Shown here: positions 5,733-10,669 of the stretch, in pieces
Layout: each line of letters opens with the position of its first letter
How positions within the stretch are numbered: position 1 is the first letter of the stretch
NCBI GenBank assembly: GCA_964475945.1
Contig: CAYYYF010000024.1
Span: 1 to 10,669, forward strand
Source: JBBIQH01 sp964475945
GTDB taxonomy: Archaea; Thermoproteota; Nitrososphaeria; Nitrososphaerales; Nitrosocaldaceae
Reading direction: 5' to 3'
Length of the DNA stretch: 10,669 nucleotides
Translations under genes and position numbers: made by a program
Notes under the pieces: model-generated
What the model was told of the DNA's origin: nothing
The model's input: only the letters and a program-made list of their open reading frames with translations
Databases searched by the model: none

Positions 5733-6641
5733 ATGCCAAGGGGTTACTCACTAGAGGAGGTTAAGCAGAAGGTTATAGATGTGCTTATGCATTCAAGCTC
5801 TGGTTTATCTGGTGTAGAATTGGCAGAGAGGTGTGGGATAAACAGGGTTACCATAACCAAGTACCTTAACATACTTGAGAGCATGGGTCTTATAAAGAGG
5901 AAGTGTATAGGTAATGTTAACCTATGGTATATACAACATGGCCTTGATCTTACTGCAAAGACTGCTCTTGAGGTACAGAGGCTATACATGGATGCATTGC
6001 TAAACTACGATAGCAGCAGTGCCAGGGCAGTATTAGTAAACTCATTACACTCTCTAACCCCGATTGGTATAGTAAGCGAGGTTGTAATCTCTACAATAAA
6101 TACTCTCAATGAGTTGTATACTAGAGGTATGATAAGCATAGCAGAGCTTATGATAATTAATAATATAGTAAAGGAGAGTCTTGATGCTATAAAGTTCAAT
6201 GCTAGTAGAGAGGACAGGTATGATGCATATACTATAATCTTAAATCTAGAGAAGGATGATATGAACTCTAGGCTATTAGATACATTACTCTATGTAAAAG
6301 GATGGAAGACTTACCTGATAGACAATGTATCACTAGCAGATCTAAGTCTATTCTTTGACATAGAGATGGTTAAGTTCCTGAACAAGATAGGGAAGAGGTT
6401 CAGTAAGGCATCACTGGCGCTTCTATGCATTACAGTTGGTGCATATGAACCTATAGTAAATGAGTTTGTAAGATCTCTTAAGGAGAAGATTGCAAGCAAT
6501 GCATTCATACTTGTATTTATGAAGGGTATGGATGATAGCACTAAGGCTAGCATTGATAAGAGGTATGTAGATCATTACTCTAAAGATGTCAAGGAGAGTA
6601 TAGAATGGGCTGAGAGGTTATATGAGAATTATGTTAGGTAA
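5733..6641 (+). CDS. Winged-helix regulator with a degenerate cobalamin-binding-like C-terminal module
   Basis: A 302-residue protein. Residues about 6-68 form a winged helix with recognition region GVELAERCGINRVTITKYLNI and a wing ending NVNLWYI. Residues about 75-155 are helical (LYTRGMISIAELMIINNIVKESLDAI), like the helical cap of B12-binding proteins. Residues 162-300 read like a Rossmann-type B12 module: strand AYTIILNLEKDD, helix, WKTYLID, a SLALLCITVGAYE strand and a terminal YSKDVKESIEWAERLY helix resembling the DASEAVELAKRL end of that fold. The DxHxxG cobalamin-ligand motif is absent; the equivalent stretch is DDMNSR (175-180). A ligand other than cobalamin, or none, is therefore likely. 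It is divergent from the heme O synthase gene and has no Shine-Dalgarno motif, suggesting a leaderless mRNA. DNA binding is well supported; the fold of the C-terminal part is inference from pattern. Confidence 0.78.
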   Translation: MPRGYSLEEVKQKVIDVLMHSSSGLSGVELAERCGINRVTITKYLNILESMGLIKRKCIGNVNLWYIQHGLDLTAKTALEVQRLYMDALLNYDSSSARAVLVNSLHSLTPIGIVSEVVISTINTLNELYTRGMISIAELMIINNIVKESLDAIKFNASREDRYDAYTIILNLEKDDMNSRLLDTLLYVKGWKTYLIDNVSLADLSLFFDIEMVKFLNKIGKRFSKASLALLCITVGAYEPIVNEFVRSLKEKIASNAFILVFMKGMDDSTKASIDKRYVDHYSKDVKESIEWAERLYENYVR

Positions 6642-6643
6642 GG

Positions 6644-6661
6644 TTAATTCATTATAATTAA
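6644..6661. terminator. Weak A/T-only dyad between convergent genes
   Basis: TTAATT and AATTAA flank a six-base loop in the 38-base gap between the stop of the regulator and the stop of the Sua5 gene. It could serve transcription end from either side, but it is an A/T-only stem with no clear T-run, and archaeal termination does not need a hairpin. Confidence 0.2.
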
Positions 6662-6679
6662 TTGAGCCTCATACTCCTA

Positions 6680-7753
6680 TTATACCAATGCTACTACCTT
6701 ACTTGATGCCTTCCTTAACCTATTCATTATAGCAAGGCCTATACCCTTCTCCTCAAATCCCTCTACTACCGCAACATCTACCTTAGCATCATCTATAGCC
6801 CTAAGGGTCTTGAATAGGTTCTTTGCAACCCCATAGAGGTCTGACCTTGAGCCTATAACAAACTTTGCTATATTACTATTGTATAATTTAGCCGTCTCTT
6901 TACTTGCCACTATAGCAACCTTAAGGCCTTTACTTGTATAATCCTTTGCAAGATCAGATACCCTTGCTACAAGTGCATCAACCTGTTTGCTTTTATCCAA
7001 CTCTACCAGCACAAGATAAGCATCTGGCATGTAATGCCTATGCTTCATACCAGGGCTTAGTATAGGCTCATCGATATCTATATTCTTTAAGCCTCTAACA
7101 GACTCTGGTATTATAACATCTTTACCAATGATCCTACTTAACTCCTCAACCTCTATAGGTCCTGGTCTAAGCAAGACTGGTGGATCTACTAGTAGGTTTA
7201 CAACTGTAGACTCTACACCAAAGAATGTATCCCCAGAGTCTATTATAATATCTATCCTTCCCTTCATATCTTTAATTACATGCTCAGCATTTGTTGGAGA
7301 AGGTTTGCCAGATAGATTTGCACTTGGTGCTGCTATTGGTCTACTCAAGCCTTGTATAAGTGCTAGTGCTACTTTATGTGCTGGACATCTAACAGCAATA
7401 GTATGCAAGCCAGCAGATACCTCCTTAGGCACACTTGGTGCTCTCTTAAGTATGAAGGTTATTGGCCCAGGCCAGACCCTCTCTGCTAGATCATATACAT
7501 AATCTTGCACATCTATGGCAACATTATCAAGCATTGAAGTATCTATATGCACTATAAGAGGGTTATCCATGGGTCTACCCTTAACCTTGAATACCTTGGT
7601 TACAGCATTAACATTATATGCATCAGAGCCTAATCCATAGACAGTCTCTGTAGGAAATGCTACTAGACCGCCATTTGCTAAGATATTTATAGCCTCGTTA
7701 ATCAACTCCTGCTCTGGATTCAATGGATCTATATAAAGTATCGTAGTATTCAT
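6680..7753 (-). CDS. sua5: Threonylcarbamoyl-AMP synthase, Sua5 (two-domain form)
   Basis: A 357-residue cytoplasmic enzyme that makes threonylcarbamoyl-AMP from threonine, bicarbonate and ATP, the first step of t6A modification at position 37 of ANN-decoding tRNAs; the Kae1/KEOPS complex does the second step. The YrdC domain (about 10-205) shows GGLVAFPTETVYGLGSDA (28-45), the KxR motif in KVKGRP (56-61), WPGPITFIL (94-102), APSANLSG (142-149) and GVESTVVNL (179-187). The linker SPGMKHRHYMP (233-243), conserved in Sua5 and absent from single-domain YrdC, closes over the active site. A C-terminal Sua5 Rossmann domain follows (about 245-357). Length is that of archaeal Sua5. It follows the antiporter gene by 29 bases on the same strand. 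A weak TATA-like AAATTAAAT about 26 bases upstream of the ATG, inside that gap, may give it its own promoter. Confidence 0.94.
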   Translation of the reverse strand: MNTTILYIDPLNPEQELINEAINILANGGLVAFPTETVYGLGSDAYNVNAVTKVFKVKGRPMDNPLIVHIDTSMLDNVAIDVQDYVYDLAERVWPGPITFILKRAPSVPKEVSAGLHTIAVRCPAHKVALALIQGLSRPIAAPSANLSGKPSPTNAEHVIKDMKGRIDIIIDSGDTFFGVESTVVNLLVDPPVLLRPGPIEVEELSRIIGKDVIIPESVRGLKNIDIDEPILSPGMKHRHYMPDAYLVLVELDKSKQVDALVARVSDLAKDYTSKGLKVAIVASKETAKLYNSNIAKFVIGSRSDLYGVAKNLFKTLRAIDDAKVDVAVVEGFEEKGIGLAIMNRLRKASSKVVALV

Positions 7754-7782
7754 CTTCTAGTATTCCTTTTACTGAATTTAAT

Positions 7783-9564
7783 TTATTTATTCTCTTTAAC
7801 ATCTTCTTTAAATATTATCTCACTTAAGCTCTGCTCTATCTTTGTATTAACTACTACAAATGTATCAAATAGTAGATATATGAATATTGCCAAGGCTACT
7901 ATTGATGAAGGTAGTACTATATCAGTACTAGAGCCTACTACTAGCGATGGTATGATAAATGATGTTACTATTAGTATAAAAAGCATCATAACTATGTTCC
8001 TTATAATCCTATACATCTGCTGGAACCAAATATTTGATATAGGAGCCTTACTTATCCTTGTCTGTATAGACTCAAGCGTAGAATTTATCATATAACCTAT
8101 CTTACCAAATATGTTAAGTAATGGGTAAACTATTGCCCCCAGTATAAAGATTAGTTTGAATACATTGTAAGGTATTACCTTTAATGATACGAATGTATTG
8201 TACAGTAGTGTAAGAAGATCATCTGCTAAGGATATTATAGTTATCATCACTATTATTATTGCTATATTTATCACTATCTTGGGGAGCATACTACGGATGT
8301 TGTTTGATCCTTCCCTACTCTGTAGTATATTAACAGCTACTCTGATAACTCTTGCTGGATACTCTAATGCCTCGAGCGTCCTTATAGGTATTAATGACTT
8401 AGGATCTACTATAGTTGGGAGAACCTTCCCTAGCAATGGTACAACCAATATACTTGCTAAAGATATGAGCATAGTAGCAGGTAGTATAAACTCCCTTGTA
8501 GCATTAACATCTACTCCTTGCTTTGCCATGACAAATGATAACTCCCCTCTAGGCATCATCATAACTCCTATTGTAGATGCACTATCCCTGTTGAAGCCCA
8601 CTATTATTGCTGAGATAAAATTACCGACGAACTTGCTTATTACTGCTATACATATCAATGGTAATGCAATAAGTATGTTATCTAGCATTGCACCTATGCT
8701 TATAAGCATGCCTATAGATATGAAGAAGATTGTACCAAAGAAGTCCCTTAGCGGGTGTATCCTAGTGGTTATAACATCTGCCCTAGGAGCAGATGCTATC
8801 ATAACACCCATGAGGAATGCACCAATGGCCATACTTAAGCCTAGGTAATTTGCTAGCAACGCTAGACCAAAGCCAAGAGATAACGCGAGTAAGAATGGAG
8901 CTTCGTCTATATCTGTCCTTGATACGTAACCTATTATCTTGGGCACTGCTTTTAATCCTATGATTAGGGTTATTATGAAGAATGCTATACTCTGCCCAAC
9001 TATGCTTGCTATATGAGTTATATCTGCTGTACCACTCTTAGCTATGTTTGGTAAAACAACTAGTAATATAATAACAAATATATCCTCAACTATACTAACT
9101 AAGAGCATAAAATCAGCCTCCTTTGTATGCACTATACCAGCATCTTTCAGTAGTTTAAGTAGTATAGCTGTACTTGTTACACTTATTATTCCACCAATGT
9201 ATAGTGCCTCTACGGATCTAAACCCTAATGCTATAGATAGTAAGAACCCTAGCAGAAACGTAAGCCCGAGCTGGACTAATGAGCCTATTATTGCTATACT
9301 TCCAATCTTTCTAAACCTATTAATATTGAACTCTAGTCCTATTACAAATATAAGTATTATCAAACCAACTTCAGCAAGTACATTGACTAATTCAACATCC
9401 TTAATTAATGCAAATCCGTATGGACCGACAACCATACCTACTGCTATAAAACCTATCACTGGAGGCAAGCCTATCCTTCTTACTCCTATACTACTAAGTA
9501 TGGCAGAGGTTAGTAGTATTGTAAGCATAAACATGAACTCCACTGAGGTAGGAAGGCTCTCCAT
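7783..9564 (-). CDS. CPA2-family cation/proton antiporter (KefB/NapA type) with an extra C-terminal membrane region
   Basis: A 593-residue membrane protein. Residues about 8-385 are a Na+/H+ exchanger domain with roughly a dozen hydrophobic segments. Visible family marks are GLPPVIGFIAVGMVVGP (32-48), the acidic GLEF, VTSTAILLKLL (129-139) at the unwound helix, SIVEDIF (157-163) with Glu160-Asp161 at the ion-binding site where relatives have DD or QD, Lys311 in a late helix, and PRGELSF (338-344). The TrkA-N/RCK regulatory domain that often follows in KefB/KefC is absent. Instead about 430-575 holds four further hydrophobic segments separated by short loops (VINIAIIIVMITIISL; LIFILGAIVYPLL; NIVMMLFILIVTSFII; IVALAIFIYLLFDTFVVV), then a charged cytoplasmic tail. 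It probably exchanges Na+ or K+ for H+; the ion cannot be told from sequence. A TATA-like box lies 26 bases before the start. Confidence 0.87.
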   Translation of the reverse strand: MESLPTSVEFMFMLTILLTSAILSSIGVRRIGLPPVIGFIAVGMVVGPYGFALIKDVELVNVLAEVGLIILIFVIGLEFNINRFRKIGSIAIIGSLVQLGLTFLLGFLLSIALGFRSVEALYIGGIISVTSTAILLKLLKDAGIVHTKEADFMLLVSIVEDIFVIILLVVLPNIAKSGTADITHIASIVGQSIAFFIITLIIGLKAVPKIIGYVSRTDIDEAPFLLALSLGFGLALLANYLGLSMAIGAFLMGVMIASAPRADVITTRIHPLRDFFGTIFFISIGMLISIGAMLDNILIALPLICIAVISKFVGNFISAIIVGFNRDSASTIGVMMMPRGELSFVMAKQGVDVNATREFILPATMLISLASILVVPLLGKVLPTIVDPKSLIPIRTLEALEYPARVIRVAVNILQSREGSNNIRSMLPKIVINIAIIIVMITIISLADDLLTLLYNTFVSLKVIPYNVFKLIFILGAIVYPLLNIFGKIGYMINSTLESIQTRISKAPISNIWFQQMYRIIRNIVMMLFILIVTSFIIPSLVVGSSTDIVLPSSIVALAIFIYLLFDTFVVVNTKIEQSLSEIIFKEDVKENK

Positions 9565-9586
9565 AATAATACATAATTACTATTAG

Positions 9587-9594
9587 ATATAAAA
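9587..9594 (-). promoter_or_regulatory. TATA box of the antiporter gene
   Basis: Read on the minus strand this is TTTTATAT, centred about 26 bases before the ATG of the antiporter, the distance expected for a leaderless archaeal transcript. No Shine-Dalgarno motif is seen before the ATG. Confidence 0.5.
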
Positions 9595-9636
9595 GTAAAC
9601 ATCATTTATACCTTTAAATATTCTCTTGTTTTATCT

Positions 9637-9662
9637 TTTAGTATTATATAATTAATACTAAA
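9637..9662. repeat. Inverted repeat, 10-base arms, six-base loop
   Basis: TTTAGTATTA and TAATACTAAA are exact reverse complements around TATAAT. The dyad lies about 75-100 bases upstream of the antiporter start and about 90 bases past the endonuclease IV stop. It is nearly all A/T, so it may be a regulator-binding site rather than an RNA hairpin. Confidence 0.45.
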
Positions 9663-9751
9663 CTCTGAAAGATGTTATTAGTTTAAAGGATTATAATCTA
9701 TATAATATATTAGTTAAAGAAAGGATATATTTATGCTAAAGATGCTTTAAA

Positions 9752-10579
9752 TTAATTGCTGGTATTAGCCTCCATACTTATGAATTCTATTATATTCTTC
9801 ATTCTTAGAGAGTCAAGTTCTAGTAATGGGGATTCGCATATTATGGTTATGCTAAGATTCCTCCTTACTATCTCTAATGCTAAAGGCTCAAATACAGGTT
9901 CGCTGATAGGTATATGCTTATCAACATATCTGTACCCCCTTCTTGCTAGGCCTGTAAAGTGTGAGTTTATATGCCCTATACTATGCAATGCAAGCATATC
10001 CAATACTTTGGCATAGTCTATCCTACCATTATTCCTAGCAAATATATGTGCAAAGTCTACATAAGGCTTAACCCAACCATCAAGCTCATCATGTAATCTA
10101 AGTAACTCATCAAGTGTACCAAATTGGCTCTTCTTGGCCATAGTCTCAGCACCTAGCACAGTCTTTATACCCATATCCTTCATACAATCTATTATCTGTT
10201 GGTAACCCTCTTTAACAATTCTATATGCCTGTTCTTTACTATACCTGCCATAGAATGCAGAGTGTATTGCCACTATATCAGCACCTATAAGATCTGCTAT
10301 CCTTACACATCTTAATATCCTCTCCTTTGACCTCTCAACCACGCCCTTATCATCTGAGCATAGGTTTATGTAGTATGGGGCATGTATGGATAATCTTATC
10401 CCAAGATCCTTAGCCATTATACTTAGGGTCTTAAGCTCCTCATAACTTAAGTATATACCATGAACAAAATCAAGTTCTAATGCATTAAGACCAAGCTCGC
10501 TCAATCTATACAATGCTGCCTCTACACTCTTACCTCTAGCAGTTGCTGGGAATCCTTGAACTCCTATGTATACATTCAT
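9752..10579 (-). CDS. nfo: Endonuclease IV family AP endonuclease
   Basis: A 275-residue TIM-barrel protein of the endonuclease IV (AP endonuclease 2) family, which cuts 5' to abasic sites and clears blocked 3' ends in base excision repair. All nine residues that bind the three zinc ions in the E. coli enzyme have counterparts: His66 (SIHAPY), His106 (AIHSAF), Glu145 (GAET), Asp175 and His178 (VDFAHIFA), His207 (NSHFTG), Asp220 and His222 (VDKHIP) and Glu249 (CESP). Activity is therefore likely, not merely a related sugar isomerase fold. Length is close to normal. The gene starts eight bases after the stop of the upstream partial gene, with GAGGT from the end of that gene as a likely ribosome-binding site, so the two form an operon. 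Confidence 0.9.
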   Translation of the reverse strand: MNVYIGVQGFPATARGKSVEAALYRLSELGLNALELDFVHGIYLSYEELKTLSIMAKDLGIRLSIHAPYYINLCSDDKGVVERSKERILRCVRIADLIGADIVAIHSAFYGRYSKEQAYRIVKEGYQQIIDCMKDMGIKTVLGAETMAKKSQFGTLDELLRLHDELDGWVKPYVDFAHIFARNNGRIDYAKVLDMLALHSIGHINSHFTGLARRGYRYVDKHIPISEPVFEPLALEIVRRNLSITIICESPLLELDSLRMKNIIEFISMEANTSN

Positions 10580-10587
10580 TTATAATA

Positions 10588-10669
10588 TTACCTCATACCT
10601 CCTATCATACCAGGCATCTTTGGTGCAGTTCTATACTCCTTAACTATATGTATATCTGGCTCTGCATCA
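10588..10669 (-). CDS. C-terminal end of an unrecognised protein (partial)
   Basis: Only the last 26 codons are visible, reading DAEPDIHIVKEYR then TAPKMPGMIGGMR and stop (10588-10590). The Met/Gly/Pro-rich tail does not identify a family with confidence. It is judged coding because the frame is open to the window edge, its codon use (AGG, ATA, GGT) matches the neighbours, and it sits eight bases before the endonuclease IV start on the same strand. The two are probably co-transcribed. Confidence 0.55.
   Translation of the reverse strand, partial: DAEPDIHIVKEYRTAPKMPGMIGGMR

Larger units (their letters stand above)
9565..9751. other. A/T-rich intergenic region with dyad symmetries
   Basis: The longest gene-free stretch in the window (187 bases), between the end of endonuclease IV and the start of the antiporter, both on the minus strand. 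It holds the antiporter TATA box near 9590, a 10-base-arm inverted repeat (TTTAGTATTA / TAATACTAAA, 9637-9662 allowing for a six-base loop), and the perfect palindrome GATTATAATC (9689-9698). ATTAGTT followed by A/G-rich sequence occurs twice (near 9677 and 9709). No coding sequence, tRNA or insertion-sequence end is visible. It probably combines the endonuclease IV 3' end with upstream control of the antiporter. Confidence 0.5.

Noticed and set aside
5733..6641. Functional B12-dependent photoreceptor of the CarH type
   Set aside because: The DxHxxG cobalamin-ligand motif is missing and the DNA-binding part is a winged helix rather than a MerR-type domain, so a B12 light sensor is not supported.
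8198..8848. 216-codon open frame on the plus strand
   Set aside because: It is antisense to the antiporter. Its hydrophobic translation reflects codons of the membrane protein on the other strand, with no separate motif or start signal.
9044..9586. 180-codon open frame on the plus strand
   Set aside because: It is antisense to the antiporter N-terminal half, with Ser/Ile/Asn-rich translation and no recognisable domain.
1..10669. CRISPR array, tRNA or rRNA genes
   Set aside because: No regularly spaced direct repeats, no T-loop/acceptor pattern and no rRNA-like sequence were seen on either strand.

Overview
The window is from an archaeal chromosome. The best fit is a thermophilic Thaumarchaeote (Nitrososphaeria, perhaps a Nitrosocaldus relative); this is an inference from gene content, not from a marker gene. 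Support comes from a geranylgeranyl-reductase-family flavoprotein, an archaeal-type EF-1beta next to the four-CxxC zinc-ribbon protein, a two-ring CDC48 ATPase, start codons preceded by TATA-like boxes at leaderless distance, and Arg/Ile codons dominated by AGG and ATA.

Layout. 1-678 is the right-hand part of an IS200/IS605-type element. It holds the 3' part of a tnpB gene (open from the window edge to 673), whose last ~90 bases fold into three successive hairpins, as expected for the omega/reRNA scaffold. The gene is far more A/T-rich than the rest of the window. Its zinc ribbon has lost one of four cysteines and a short segment seems to be missing. The element ends about 25 bases before a geranylgeranyl-reductase-family gene (704-1870). 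Next is a compact plus-strand operon: a 59-residue zinc-ribbon protein (1908-2087), EF-1beta (2100-2369), CDC48 (2371-4539) and a small winged-helix-like protein (4544-4804). A TATA box lies about 30 bases before the first gene, and GGTGAT ribosome-binding sites precede two internal genes.

A heme O synthase/protoheme IX farnesyltransferase gene (4806-5687, minus) converges on that operon with a single base between the stop codons. Divergent from it is a regulator (5733-6641) with an N-terminal winged helix and a C-terminal region laid out like a cobalamin-binding module but without the DxHxxG motif. It faces a Sua5-type threonylcarbamoyl-AMP synthase (6680-7753, minus), which follows a CPA2 cation/proton antiporter (7783-9564, minus). 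After a 187-base A/T-rich gap with dyad symmetries come an endonuclease IV (9752-10579, minus) and the last 26 codons of an unrecognised gene (10588 to the window edge, minus).

Together the genes cover translation and protein quality control (zinc ribbon, EF-1beta, CDC48, tRNA t6A synthesis), membrane and respiratory cofactors (lipid reductase, heme O), ion homeostasis and DNA repair. Most is core genome. The accessory part is the decaying tnpB element. The least ordinary core gene is the cobalamin-module-like regulator sharing a divergent promoter region with the heme gene.
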